NCBI RefSeq assembly: GCF_021290965.1
Contig: NZ_JAJOYT010000011.1
Coordinates: 84,573 to 148,572 of the forward strand
Length of the DNA stretch: 64,000 nt
Direction: 5' to 3'
From: Rheinheimera faecalis
Lineage (GTDB): Bacteria; Pseudomonadota; Gammaproteobacteria; Enterobacterales; Alteromonadaceae
Both the position numbers and the translations under genes were made by a program. Positions 16,663-26,299 of the stretch are shown here, one piece after another (the first letter of the stretch is position 1; the number at the start of each line of letters is the position of its first letter). The notes under the pieces were generated by a model. That model did not search any database. It was not told the DNA's origin and saw nothing but the letters and a program-made list of their open reading frames with translations.

Positions 16663-17661
16663 TTAACCGCGGCGGTATTTAAATAACATGGATAAAAAGA
16701 ACAGGCTACCTATGGCTGACGTGACTACCCCTATAGGCAATTCCTGGTCTGGCAATATGCTGCGGGATAAGGTATCCACGCCAGCTAAAAACACAGCACC
16801 CAGCCAGACAGATCCCAGCAATAAGGCCACGCTGGATAAGCCAAATAAGGAGCGCACCAGATGGGGGATCATCAGGCCGACAAAAGCAATGCCACCACAA
16901 CAGGCGACAATAGCAGCGCTGACCGCAGCACAAAGCAGCAAAATAATTAAACGTAAAGGTTGTACATTAACGCCTAAACTACGGGCACTTTCATCGCTTA
17001 ATACCAAAGCGTCTAACTGACGGCGATACAGTAAACCCAACAGCAAAGTGATAAACACCAGCGGGCTTATCAAAGCGACATGAGTCAGGCTGGCCTGACT
17101 TAAACTGCCCATCAGCCAGAACATTACGCGGTTGGCGGCAAAAGGTTCAGATAAATACAACAAGGTGGTGGTGATGGCACTGAGCATAAAGCTGACAGCT
17201 ACGCCACAAAGCAACAAAGTCTCCAGCCTCTGCCAGCGACTGCTGGCCCCAATAATCAGCACCAGAAATACTGCCAGCAAAGCACCGAAAAAGGCGAATA
17301 AGGGGGTTAACAGTTGCCACTCTGGAACTACGATAGTGGCTATGGTTGCACCTAAAGCTGCGCCTGAAACTATGCCAAATAAATAGGGATCGGCCAGCGG
17401 GTTACGGCTGGCGTTTTGCAGCAGCGCACCACAAAGGGCTAAACCAGAACCTGCCAGTAAAGACAATAATAAACGCGGAAAACGCAGTTGCCACAGCACT
17501 GTTGACTGCATGTCATCCAGCGGCGCCAGACCAAATAATCCGGCAACCGGGATAGGCACCGAGCCAGTGCTTAATGCCAGCAGACACACCAGTACTAGCA
17601 CTAATACCGCGAGTAACAGACGTAGTGGTACAGGCAAAGCCGCTAATAACACCTTGCTCAT
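16663..17661 (-). CDS. btuC: cobalamin ABC transporter permease BtuC
   Basis: A 332-residue FecCD-family permease with about nine or ten membrane helices. Family markers are WQLRFPRLLLSLLAGSGLALCGALLQNASRNPLADPYLFGIVSGAALGA and the cytoplasmic coupling segment GGIAFVGLMIPHLVR. The B12 role is inferred from its partners, since FecCD permeases also serve siderophores: it lies between btuD (four-base overlap) and cobT under a cobalamin riboswitch, with btuF at the operon end. Confidence 0.93.
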   Translation of the reverse strand: MSKVLLAALPVPLRLLLAVLVLVLVCLLALSTGSVPIPVAGLFGLAPLDDMQSTVLWQLRFPRLLLSLLAGSGLALCGALLQNASRNPLADPYLFGIVSGAALGATIATIVVPEWQLLTPLFAFFGALLAVFLVLIIGASSRWQRLETLLLCGVAVSFMLSAITTTLLYLSEPFAANRVMFWLMGSLSQASLTHVALISPLVFITLLLGLLYRRQLDALVLSDESARSLGVNVQPLRLIILLLCAAVSAAIVACCGGIAFVGLMIPHLVRSLFGLSSVALLLGSVWLGAVFLAGVDTLSRSILPDQELPIGVVTSAIGSLFFLSMLFKYRRG

Positions 17662-18443
17662 ACAGAATCCTTATAGCCAAAACTGACCCGTGGACAATCA
17701 CCAAAAGGGTTTTTATCGATGAGGCAAGGAATACGGAACACCTCTGTAAGCAGCTCCTGCGTCAGTACTTGCTCTGCTGTGCCGTCCGCCACCAGTTGGC
17801 CCTGATTGAGCAGCAATAAGCGGTCGCAGTAACGTGACGCCAGATTTAAATCATGAATACTGGCGACCACGGTAATATTCAGCGCTTTGGCAATACGCAG
17901 CACCTGATGCTGGTAATACAAATCCAGATGGTTGGTGGGTTCATCCAGCAACAACAACAGCGGTTTTTGCATCACGGCGCGGGCCAATAATACCCGTTGT
18001 TGTTCACCTCCGGATAAATGGGCAAAGGAATGGCGCTCTTTATCAGCCAGGCCCACCAGTTCCAGACTCTGCCGTAAGTGCAGCAGGTCTTGTTCTGTAT
18101 TGGTTTGCCATAAGGCTTTGTGGGGAATAAGCCCCATCAGCACCACATCGGCCACTGTTAAATCAAATAAAGGACCAGATAACTGACTGACTAAAGCGAC
18201 TTTGGCTGCAAGTTCTGATTGAGTAAAACCGGAGATGGGGTGGCCTTGTAATCTAATCTGGCCGGAGCTTGGCTGATATTCCTTTTGCAGCAGTCGTAAC
18301 AAGCTGGTTTTACCGGCGCCATTAGGGCCAAGCAAAGCCACAAACTGGCCTGGCTCGATAGCAAAATTCAGCCCAGTTAATATCTGCTGCTGATTGATCT
18401 GCAACTGCACCTGCAAAAATTCGACAACCGGGGTTTGGCCCAC
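17658..18443 (-). CDS. btuD: cobalamin ABC transporter ATP-binding protein BtuD
   Basis: A 261-residue ATPase with Walker A GPNGAGKTSLLRLL, the Q-loop in VALVSQL, the signature LSGGEQQRVLLARAV, Walker B LLLLDEPTNHLD and the switch His in ASIHDLNLA. It starts with GTG; GGAG lies seven bases upstream, directly after the riboswitch leader. It is the first gene of the eight-gene B12 transport and salvage operon and powers the BtuC permease. Confidence 0.94.
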   Translation of the reverse strand: MGQTPVVEFLQVQLQINQQQILTGLNFAIEPGQFVALLGPNGAGKTSLLRLLQKEYQPSSGQIRLQGHPISGFTQSELAAKVALVSQLSGPLFDLTVADVVLMGLIPHKALWQTNTEQDLLHLRQSLELVGLADKERHSFAHLSGGEQQRVLLARAVMQKPLLLLLDEPTNHLDLYYQHQVLRIAKALNITVVASIHDLNLASRYCDRLLLLNQGQLVADGTAEQVLTQELLTEVFRIPCLIDKNPFGDCPRVSFGYKDSV

Positions 18444-18548
18444 TACAACGCTCCATTAAAAAACGGGCAGGGACCAGGACATGCGGTAAAAACCGCAGAG
18501 TTCCGGCACAGTGTAAGCCCGCACTGTGTGCTGCAAAAAATTGCAGCG

Positions 18549-18692
18549 CCTGAGGTTTGTAAAGGCAGGACATCTGACTTGCCATACTCAGTTCAGAGCG
18601 GCTTACAGTTGCGGGTACAGTACAGGATTTACACCTGTTTCCCTTTCAAGTTCATTGCAGTGGCTAAAAGCTGTTGCAGAACACCTTCAACA
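18549..18692 (-). promoter_or_regulatory. cobalamin riboswitch of the btuD-btuF operon
   Basis: On the minus strand the leader reads TGAAGGTGTTCTGCAACAG, then GGGAAACAGGTGTAAATCCTGTAC with ACCCGCAACTGTAAGCCG (aptamer core), then AAGTCAGATGTCCTGCC (B12 box, diverged from the consensus GGAGACC centre), closing with ACCTCA. Three further hairpins follow before btuD: GCTGCAA/TTGCAGC, CACAGTG/CACTGTG and TGCGG/CCGCA. One or more may form the expression platform. Confidence 0.9.
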
Positions 18693-18780
18693 AAACCAAC
18701 GCAGTGTAGCAGAGCAGAGAGCCGGACGTCAGCAGAAATGTCCGGCGCTCTGGATGTCTTTTAAAGTAAGGAGTAGAGGC

Positions 18781-19137
18781 TTATTCAGCAACCACTGTTT
18801 TGGTCAGCTCTGTGCCGTCGGCTTGTTTGATGAGAAAACTGACAGACTCTCCCTTATTTTTCTTCATTAAATCTTTGGCATCATCAGCAGGGCATCCAGG
18901 AATAACACAATCAGCTATTTTCAATATTTGGTCACCCACCAATACCCCGGCTTTTTCCGCGGCGCCGCCTGCAACCAGTTCTTTTACTTTAACGCTGGAT
19001 AAAGTTGGGTTAAAAAAACCACCTTCGACTGCAATATCCAATGCCAGACCCATTTTGCCTTTTTCCGCAGCCAGAGTTGTGGGACTCACCACCAAGCTGT
19101 AAAAAGCAGCAGATAACAACAGCATTTTTTTATTCAC
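18781..19137 (-). CDS. exported PDZ-domain protein
   Basis: A 118-residue periplasmic protein. Residues 1-23 form a signal peptide (MNKKMLLLSAAFYSLVVSPTTLA). The rest is a single PDZ domain: VKVKELVAGGAAEKAGVLVGDQILKIADCVI is the carboxylate-binding loop and core, with a Cys pair nearby (DCVIPGC) that could form a disulfide. There is no protease domain, so it may act as an adaptor or peptide-binding module. It is monocistronic, upstream of and in the same direction as the B12 operon but separated from it by the riboswitch leader. Confidence 0.82.
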   Translation of the reverse strand: MNKKMLLLSAAFYSLVVSPTTLAAEKGKMGLALDIAVEGGFFNPTLSSVKVKELVAGGAAEKAGVLVGDQILKIADCVIPGCPADDAKDLMKKNKGESVSFLIKQADGTELTKTVVAE

Positions 19138-19323
19138 GCCGATGATTCCCTATCTTTAAATTAACGAATAAAACCAGATGTTTACATAAGCGACAATAAA
19201 ACGAATATAAGATGGAAACAAGCTACAGCTGAAGATATTTAGCTAAGCCGGATTGGCACATCTGGTAAAGCAAATAACGTCGTGCAATAGTAGATTTGTG
19301 TGATCTGACTCATAGGTTCGTTG

Positions 19324-20121
19324 ATGCGAAAAAGCTTGTTGTCTGGATTAGCTGCCATAGCGTTGTTGTACTGTGGTGAAACACAGTCTTGCGTACTGCG
19401 TATGGCTGCGGAAGTCGACTTTCCACCTCATCTGATCTTACAAGATCAAGGTTGGCAGGGACAAAGTGTTGAGCTGTTGCAATTACTGGCCAAGGAGGTC
19501 GGCTGCGAACTGCAGTTTATTAACAGTCCATGGTTGCGTTCTTTAGCGCAAATCAAATCCGGCGAATTGGATTTAGTCAGTCATTTGTCGTACAGCGAAG
19601 CTCGGAAAAGTGATTTTGCTTTTATTGGCCCTCATCATATCGAATCCATCTGGTTGATAGGCAACCCGGATAAGTTACCCAAAGTATCGGCTTTAAAAGA
19701 TTTATCTCACGACGTTGATTTGGGCCGTATTGCTGAGCTTAATGGGGCTTATTACGGCGAAGAGTTTGAACTGTTAAAACAGAATCCTTTTTTTGCCAGA
19801 CAACTGGTTAGTATCAGCAGTATTCAGGACAAACTGGCATTGCTGGAGGCGGGCAGGGTTAATGCGATTTTAGAAGATGAGTCTGTACTTTATTACTGGC
19901 AAACACATCAGTATAAAAATGCCAAAAATTATCAGCCTTTAGTGCTGGTGTATCAAAGCCCTGTCTATTTTGGTTTCAGTAAAAAAACCTTATCCACAGC
20001 TATGTTAGTCAAATTGCAAAAGGCATGGCAGAAGTTGTATGACCAGGGCCTTATAGAAAAAACAGTGAAGCGTTATCAGCGAAAAACCACAGATGTGCTG
20101 ACCCCTTCGACTATCTTGTAA
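19324..20121 (+). CDS. periplasmic solute-binding protein, amino-acid (SBP_bac_3) type
   Basis: A 265-residue exported protein. The signal peptide ends near [10 protein letters not shown]; the mature part follows the family-3 layout: [72 protein letters not shown]. The usual ligand Arg position (SEAR) is kept. No permease or ATPase gene is nearby, so it may be one of the stand-alone family-3 proteins of Alteromonadales with sensing or unknown roles. ATG 19324 is used; a TTG stands just before it. Its 3' end overlaps the convergent lactate permease by 11 bases. Confidence 0.78.
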   Translation: MRKSLLSGLAAIALLYCGETQSCVLRMAAEVDFPPHLILQDQGWQGQSVELLQLLAKEVGCELQFINSPWLRSLAQIKSGELDLVSHLSYSEARKSDFAFIGPHHIESIWLIGNPDKLPKVSALKDLSHDVDLGRIAELNGAYYGEEFELLKQNPFFARQLVSISSIQDKLALLEAGRVNAILEDESVLYYWQTHQYKNAKNYQPLVLVYQSPVYFGFSKKTLSTAMLVKLQKAWQKLYDQGLIEKTVKRYQRKTTDVLTPSTIL

Positions 20122-21721
20122 CGTCGTAGAGTAAAACGGCCACTGTGCTTGCCAGCAGGCAATACAGCGCCATGGGAACTAAGGTAAAACGCATAATCTG
20201 TCCTTCCTGCCCTGTCAGTTTCACTACTGAAGCTGCAGCTACCACGTTTACTACACAAAGCATATTGCCTGCGTTGGCTCCCAGCATTTGTAGCGCTAAC
20301 ACCAGGTGCAAGGGCAGGCCTGAATCCGTCGCCAGTTGTTGTTGCATACTGGCAAACATCAGGTTGGAAAAGGTGGCAGAACTTGCGATAAATGACCCTA
20401 AGGCACCCACCCACGGCGCACACCACAACCAGATATCCGCCAGATGCGCAGTGGCCATAGCGGCCAGATACATCGGCATAGCGGGCAAATCTGCACTGTT
20501 CAGATCCGAATGTAAAAACAGCCGCACCATAGGCACTGCGCTGGCAAGCGTAATAGCAGCAGGCCAGATCCTGCTTAAGCTTTCAGTCGTGGCTTTGCGC
20601 ACCAGTTGGCTGCGTTTTGTTTGCCATGGCAATAACAAAAGTACGGTCAACACAAACAAAGTACCGGGTAAATACAAAGGCTGGACTGAGGTGGACAAGG
20701 TAGAGCCAAAAATCTCTGACCAATTCAATTGCACTGCCTGCAACGCATCTTTCAAAGGTAAAAATTCCAGTCGGCTGATCACCAATAAAGCCGCAAGCAA
20801 CAGATAAGCGCTCCAGGCTTTGAATAAAGCTAAGGGCTCAGGCGCAGCACCACTATCCTCTGTACAAGTTTTATCTGTATCGCTGTCGCAGCGCCATAGA
20901 GTTGCAGGCACGGCTATATCAAAACGTACCAGCAAGGTCAGCAGCACCAAGCCTGCCAAAGCACCTAACAAAGAAGGGAATTCAGGACCAAGATAACGGG
21001 CGACCAAAAATGCCGGCAGGCTATAACAAAGGCCTGATAAAAAGGCCAGCGGCGCAATAGCCAAGCCAGAACGCCAGCCTGGAGTGTCACTAAAATAGCG
21101 GCACAATAGCAGGCACATCAGCACTGGGATTAAGCTGGCGCAAAACAGATCAATACTGGCTGCGGTTATAGCGCTTTGCGCTATCAGCTCTGGCGAAACG
21201 CCCGGTAATCCGTTGGTCAGGCCTACCAGTACAGGAGTACCTATAGCGCCAAAAGACACAGGCACTGAATCTGCTATCAGGGTTAAAACCACAGCAGCGA
21301 GTGGCCTGAACCCCAATGCAATCAGCAGAGGTGCTGCTATCGCGGCCGGAGTACCAAAACCAGCCGCACCTTCTAAAAAAGCCACCAGTAACCAGCCAAC
21401 AAACAATAACTGAATTCGATGATCGCTGGAGATACTGGCAAAACCTCGACGGATCAGCAAAAAGCTGCCGTTATTTTCCAGCAGGTTTAACAGCAGCAAA
21501 GCACCAAACACCACCCACAGCACAGTAGCTGCAATGACCAGACCTTCTGCGACGGCTGCTGCTATTTGCACTGTTGGTACAGACCAGACCATGGCACTTA
21601 AGATCACTGTGCCCAGCAGACAAAGTGGCATAGCTTTGCGGGCAGGCCAACGTAGAACCACTAAAAACAGCAGCACACTGAGTAGTGGAAAAAGCGCACT
21701 AAAAATAAGCCAGTAGTCCAT
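20111..21721 (-). CDS. lldP: L-lactate permease family transporter
   Basis: A 536-residue membrane protein with about 12-14 helices that imports lactate or glycolate with protons in characterised relatives. It has the LctP family's conserved stretch [50 protein letters not shown], in which EGAAGFGTP and SFGAIGTP are the strongest matches, and C-terminal [18 protein letters not shown]. No lactate dehydrogenase genes are adjacent. The symbol rests on family, not tested substrate. Confidence 0.87.
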   Translation of the reverse strand: MDYWLIFSALFPLLSVLLFLVVLRWPARKAMPLCLLGTVILSAMVWSVPTVQIAAAVAEGLVIAATVLWVVFGALLLLNLLENNGSFLLIRRGFASISSDHRIQLLFVGWLLVAFLEGAAGFGTPAAIAAPLLIALGFRPLAAVVLTLIADSVPVSFGAIGTPVLVGLTNGLPGVSPELIAQSAITAASIDLFCASLIPVLMCLLLCRYFSDTPGWRSGLAIAPLAFLSGLCYSLPAFLVARYLGPEFPSLLGALAGLVLLTLLVRFDIAVPATLWRCDSDTDKTCTEDSGAAPEPLALFKAWSAYLLLAALLVISRLEFLPLKDALQAVQLNWSEIFGSTLSTSVQPLYLPGTLFVLTVLLLLPWQTKRSQLVRKATTESLSRIWPAAITLASAVPMVRLFLHSDLNSADLPAMPMYLAAMATAHLADIWLWCAPWVGALGSFIASSATFSNLMFASMQQQLATDSGLPLHLVLALQMLGANAGNMLCVVNVVAAASVVKLTGQEGQIMRFTLVPMALYCLLASTVAVLLYDVTR

Positions 21722-21861
21722 TTGCTTTTATTCCCTTGGCCAGACACAAGAGCTAAGGTAGCTGATTTTTGAAGCGATAAACCAGATCTAAAACAATATG
21801 CTGCTTTTCAGTCTGCAGTGGAGCATTCATTAGAAGTCTGTCATGAGAGACCGGATAGAAA

Positions 21862-21900
21862 AAGACCCCGCATAGAGCGGGGTCTTGTCTGCTGTTTATG
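21862..21900 (-). terminator. terminator of the RND efflux operon
   Basis: A stem AAGACCCCGC / GCGGGGTCTT with loop ATAGA. Read on the minus strand it is followed by TTTTCTAT, and it lies about 25 bases past the stop codon of the RND pump gene. Confidence 0.88.
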
Positions 21901-21909
21901 TAAAAAGCT

Positions 21910-24900
21910 TTAGTGTTCCGGCGATTTTTCCGGAGCTTCTTTATCCAGCTGTTCCAGTTGTTTACTAATGGCTTGTGGTGAGCCAGTATTGCGCGCCAAT
22001 ACCATATAAGCCACAGGCACTACATAAATGGTCAGCAGGGTAGCCACACCCACACCAGCGAAGATCACCATACCTATCACCATACGGCTTTCAGAACCTG
22101 GGCCAGTGGTGACAATCAGCGGAATAGCACTGAAAACAGTGGTGAATGCCGTCATGACGATAGGGCGCAAACGTAGGGCAGAGGCTCGTTTAATCGCTTC
22201 TTCAAACTCGACCCCTGCGTCACGTAGCTGGTTGGCGAATTCAACTATTAAAATGCCGTTTTTTGCCACCAAACCTATCAGCATCACCAGGCCTATCTGG
22301 CTGTAAATATTCAGCGTCATTCCTGCTAAATACAAACCTGCCAAAGCACCGACCAAACCCAGTGGTACTGTCAGCATAATGACAAAAGGATGCACAAAAC
22401 TTTCGAACTGTGCGGCTAACACCAAAAAGGTGATCAACAAAGCCAAAGCAAAGATCAGTACTGTTGATTCGCCACTTTCTTTAAACAGCAGCGACTCGCC
22501 TTTGTAATCGATACCTACTGTGCCTTCAATATTGTCTTTGACAGTCGTTTCTAAAAACTCCAGTGCTTCGCCTAAGCTGTAGCCTGGCGCCAGGTTGGCG
22601 GTAATGGTGATACTGCGCATTCTGTTGTAACGGTTTAAGCTGGATGTGGTCGCTTCTTCTTTGAGCACCACCAGGTTATCCAGAGGGATCAGCTTGCCCG
22701 ACTCTTTAGCCCGTACATAAACATTGCTGATACTGCCAGGTTTGGCAAAATCTTTGTCTTCGCCTTCCAGTATCACGTCGTATTCTTTACCCCTGTCGAG
22801 GAAAGTAGTGACCCTGCGACCACCCAGCATAGCTTCCAATGCCTGACCTACAGCACCCACAGAGATACCTAAATCTGCAGCCCGCTCGCTGTTAATTTCC
22901 ACCAGTACCTGAGGCACAGTTTCTTTGTAGTCGTGATCCAGCATTTGCAGTTGCGGATTTTCTGCCGCTTTTGCCAGCACTATATCGCGCCACTGCACCA
23001 GTTCCTGATAAGTATTGCCCTGAATAACAAATTGCACAGGACGACCACCACCACGACCGCCGCCTAAGCCGCTGCGCATAAAGGTGAAGGCTTTTACATC
23101 AGGCAACTCGTTCAGTTTGCCACTGACTTCCTGCATCAGCTCTGAAGTGCGTCTTTTGCCGTTGCTCCAGTTTTCGGTGCCGACTATCGCCACGCCACCT
23201 GAATTGCCCCAGCCAGGTACCCGGATCAGCAAGCGGTTAAACTCACCTTTTTCGTAGTAGGGCATCAGTAAATCTTCGATTAAACGCATATTGCGGCTGT
23301 TGTTGGCGTAACTGGCGCCTTCGGCACCACTCATATTGACAAAAAAGGTGCCTCTGTCTTCCTGTGGTGCAAGCTCTGATGGGATTAGCTTCAACAGCAG
23401 CAGGGTCGCCACAAAACTCATTACCAGCACGGCCATAGTGGGCCAGCGGCGAGCTATCACTGAATTCAGCTGATTCCTATAACCCGCTTCCAGTTTGGCA
23501 AAACCTTTGTGCATAGCGGCACTAAAACGGGATTCACGTTTTTTGTGCGTTAATAACTTACTAGCCAGCATAGGGGAGAGGGTTAACGCAGTAATAGCGG
23601 AAAAGGCCACAGCAGCAGCTACAGCTAAAGCAAATTCGGTAAAGAGTTTACCCAGTTCACCCTGCATAAAGACCAGCGGTACAAACACCGCAATCAATAC
23701 CAGCGTAGTAGCAACTACAGCGAAACCTACTTCACGGGCACCGCGGTAGGAGGCAAGTAGCGGGTGTTCACCTTCTTCAATACGCCGATAGATATTTTCC
23801 AGTACCACTATGGAGTCATCTACCACTAAACCTATGGCTAAAACCATAGCCAGTAAGGTGAGTAAGTTAATGGAAAAATCCAGGGCGTAGAGCACAGTCA
23901 CAGCGGCAACTAAGGCAACAGGCACTGTGATGGCAGGAATAAAAGTAGCGCGCAAATTACCAAGGAACAGGAAAATCACCAGTACCACCATACCCATGGC
24001 AATACCTAAAGTGTTGTACACCTCTTTGATGGATTCAGCGATAAAAAGTGAGGAGTCATAACCAGGTTCTATGGTGGTGCCTGCAGGTAAACCGGCTTTA
24101 ATTTTCTCCATTTCGGCACGGGCATTTTGTACCACGTCCAGCGTATTGGCTTTGGACTGCTTAATAATGCCTATGCCCAACAGGTTTTTACCATCACCAC
24201 GGAATTCGTTTTCCTCATCTTCCGAACTTAAAATCACTTGTGCTACTTCACCTAAACGCACCAGGTAATTGTCTTCACCCCTTTTGATGGCTAATCGGCT
24301 GAAGTCCTGCTGAGTTTTGTAGGTACGAACGACCCGTACGGTAAAGTTACGATCTTCAGATTTGATATTACCAGCCGGCAGTTCGACGTTTTCAGCGCGC
24401 AGCACAGTTTCAATGTCCTGCACTGTGACACCACGGGCGGCCATAGCGTCTTTGTCCAGCCACAAGCGCATCGCATAACGGCGCTCACCGCCAATCTGAA
24501 TACGGGCGACACCGTCGACGACAGAAAAACGCTCGACTATGTAACGGTCGGCATAGTCAGATAATTCCAGGTTGGTCATGGTTTCGCTGTTCAGCACAAA
24601 CCAGGCAATAGTGTCGTCGTCGCCGTCTGCTTTAAATACTTCAGGCGGATACGCCTGATCGGGCAGGTTATCCAGAATACGGGAGACACGTTCACGCACA
24701 TCGTTGGCTGCAGCGTCTATATCACGGCTGATATTAAATTCAATGGTGACGTTCGAGCGGCCATCACGGCTATTGGAGTTAATATTTTTAATGCCTTCAA
24801 CACCAGAAATCATATCCTCAATAGGCTGAGTGATTTTGGTTTCAACGATTTCAGCTGAAGCGCCCGGATAGTCTGTACTGATGGTGACTATTGGCGCATC

Positions 24901-25020
24901 AATATCAGGGAATTCCCGCAGCGGCAGCATAGTGAAACAGACAATACCAAAAATCAGCAAAATCAAATTCACTACAGTGGCAAAGACCGGCCTTTTGACC
25001 GAAACATCAGATAACCACAT
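21910..25020 (-). CDS. RND multidrug efflux permease (HAE-1 family)
   Basis: A 1036-residue inner-membrane pump with 12 helices in two repeats and two large periplasmic loops. The N-terminus MWLSDVSVKRPVFATVVNL and FPDIDAPIVTISTDYPGASAEIVETKITQPIEDMISGVEGI are typical of the MexB/MdtB-like group. The proton-relay Asp pair is present in helix 4 (IGLVVDDSIVVLENIYRR). The length is standard. Two bases separate it from the adaptor gene upstream. No outer-membrane channel gene is nearby, so TolC or another channel elsewhere would be needed. The substrate is unknown. Confidence 0.93.
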   Translation of the reverse strand: MWLSDVSVKRPVFATVVNLILLIFGIVCFTMLPLREFPDIDAPIVTISTDYPGASAEIVETKITQPIEDMISGVEGIKNINSNSRDGRSNVTIEFNISRDIDAAANDVRERVSRILDNLPDQAYPPEVFKADGDDDTIAWFVLNSETMTNLELSDYADRYIVERFSVVDGVARIQIGGERRYAMRLWLDKDAMAARGVTVQDIETVLRAENVELPAGNIKSEDRNFTVRVVRTYKTQQDFSRLAIKRGEDNYLVRLGEVAQVILSSEDEENEFRGDGKNLLGIGIIKQSKANTLDVVQNARAEMEKIKAGLPAGTTIEPGYDSSLFIAESIKEVYNTLGIAMGMVVLVIFLFLGNLRATFIPAITVPVALVAAVTVLYALDFSINLLTLLAMVLAIGLVVDDSIVVLENIYRRIEEGEHPLLASYRGAREVGFAVVATTLVLIAVFVPLVFMQGELGKLFTEFALAVAAAVAFSAITALTLSPMLASKLLTHKKRESRFSAAMHKGFAKLEAGYRNQLNSVIARRWPTMAVLVMSFVATLLLLKLIPSELAPQEDRGTFFVNMSGAEGASYANNSRNMRLIEDLLMPYYEKGEFNRLLIRVPGWGNSGGVAIVGTENWSNGKRRTSELMQEVSGKLNELPDVKAFTFMRSGLGGGRGGGRPVQFVIQGNTYQELVQWRDIVLAKAAENPQLQMLDHDYKETVPQVLVEINSERAADLGISVGAVGQALEAMLGGRRVTTFLDRGKEYDVILEGEDKDFAKPGSISNVYVRAKESGKLIPLDNLVVLKEEATTSSLNRYNRMRSITITANLAPGYSLGEALEFLETTVKDNIEGTVGIDYKGESLLFKESGESTVLIFALALLITFLVLAAQFESFVHPFVIMLTVPLGLVGALAGLYLAGMTLNIYSQIGLVMLIGLVAKNGILIVEFANQLRDAGVEFEEAIKRASALRLRPIVMTAFTTVFSAIPLIVTTGPGSESRMVIGMVIFAGVGVATLLTIYVVPVAYMVLARNTGSPQAISKQLEQLDKEAPEKSPEH

Positions 25021-25022
25021 GC

Positions 25023-26090
25023 TTATTGCCCCGCTTTGCTAACAGTTGGAGCGACAATAGAACCTGAGCGGATTTTGGTGGTGCCTTCAATGACAACCTG
25101 ATCGCCAGGATTTAAACCCGAAACAATTTCCACCAGGCCAGGTAGACGTTGTCCCAGTTGAACTTCAGTTTGTGTCACGCTGTTGTCTTTGTTCACCACA
25201 AACACATACTGTTTGTTTTGCAGTGGCACTATCGCCTTTTCAGACACTTGCAGCGCCTGTACTTCAGCCAGCGTGACGCTGACGTTTAATAACATACCAG
25301 GGCGTAATTCGAGTTGGTCGTTAGGCACCAGGGCGTGTACTTTCACAGAGCGGGTGACAGGGTCTAAGCGGGTATCAATGGCTTTAATCTGACCGGTAAA
25401 TAATTTGCCCGGGTAAGCGACACTGCTGGCGTTGACCGCCATGCCTGGTTTTAACTGCGCCAGATAATACTCAGCGACGCTGAACTCCAGACGAATCATG
25501 CTTAAATCATCCAGCGTTGTCAGCACAGTGCCCGCTGTTAAGTAAGCACCTTCACTGACCTGACGTAACCCCAAAACACCACTAAATGGTGCTCTGATGG
25601 TCATTTCATTCAGCCGGGCTTTTACTGCGTCCAACTGAGCTTGTGTGGTATTCACTCTGGTTTGCTGTTCGTCCAGTAAAGACTGAGCCGTGGCCTGAGT
25701 TTTTGCCAGATTTTTTACCCTTTCCAACTGGCGTTTTTGATCCAATAAAGATGCAGATAATTCGGCGACACGGGCACGTTCTTCAACATCATTCAACTGA
25801 GCAATTAACTGGCCTTTTTCAATACGCTGACCCTCATTAATATGAAGAACAGTTAAGTAGTCGCTGGTGTTGGTGACAATTTGTACTGACTCATTCGCCA
25901 GAGCAGTACCCAGGCTTGTGACCTGACGTACTAAAGTGGAATTGCTGACAATTTGTGTGCTTACTAAAGTCGCTGCATTGGCTGCCTTTTGCTCTTCTTC
26001 AGGTGATTGATTTTGAAGAAAAAGATAAACAACAAACAAGAACATGCCAATTAATAAAACCCATATCAGGCGCGAATTTTTTTGCGTCAC
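25023..26090 (-). CDS. RND efflux periplasmic adaptor (membrane fusion protein)
   Basis: A 355-residue adaptor. One N-terminal membrane helix (LIWVLLIGMFLFVVYLFL) anchors it rather than a lipid. Then come the lipoyl half-motifs (VLHINEGQRIEKGQLIAQLND and MTIRAPFSGVLGLRQVSEGAYLTAG), a helical hairpin of about 65 residues (about 95-160), a beta-barrel part and a C-terminal membrane-proximal domain (PGLVEIVSGLNPGDQVVIEGTTKIRSGS). It is the first gene of the two-gene efflux operon; no TetR-type repressor gene adjoins it. Confidence 0.92.
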   Translation of the reverse strand: MTQKNSRLIWVLLIGMFLFVVYLFLQNQSPEEEQKAANAATLVSTQIVSNSTLVRQVTSLGTALANESVQIVTNTSDYLTVLHINEGQRIEKGQLIAQLNDVEERARVAELSASLLDQKRQLERVKNLAKTQATAQSLLDEQQTRVNTTQAQLDAVKARLNEMTIRAPFSGVLGLRQVSEGAYLTAGTVLTTLDDLSMIRLEFSVAEYYLAQLKPGMAVNASSVAYPGKLFTGQIKAIDTRLDPVTRSVKVHALVPNDQLELRPGMLLNVSVTLAEVQALQVSEKAIVPLQNKQYVFVVNKDNSVTQTEVQLGQRLPGLVEIVSGLNPGDQVVIEGTTKIRSGSIVAPTVSKAGQ

Positions 26091-26203
26091 GGTAACTCCA
26101 CTCTGGTACTCTTCGAATAATGGGCTTTATTGTAGGGAATATTAGCCAAAGCAGTGCACGGGTTATCGCAATGACTCAGGTGTTGGTCGTATCGGAGGAG
26201 TGA

Positions 26204-26299
26204 ATGTCGGAACAAAAGTGTGAGTTTTGCCACAATATGCGCTTTTACATTGTCTGGGTTGTGCTGATGGCCGCATTTTATTTTTGGTATATGGACTAA
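26204..26299 (+). CDS. 31-residue CxxC membrane microprotein
   Basis: A short frame with a strong ribosome-binding site (GGAGGAG, three bases before the ATG) encodes a small protein: a basic/Cys head (MSEQKCEFCHNMR) with a CxxC pair, and then a single hydrophobic helix rich in aromatic residues (FYIVWVVLMAAFYFWYMD). Its TAA overlaps the next start as TAATG, so it is probably co-translated with the DUF2982 gene. Nothing homologous comes to mind. The CxxC could bind metal or be redox active. The coupling and Shine-Dalgarno sequence make a real gene likely, although it is short. Confidence 0.65.
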   Translation: MSEQKCEFCHNMRFYIVWVVLMAAFYFWYMD

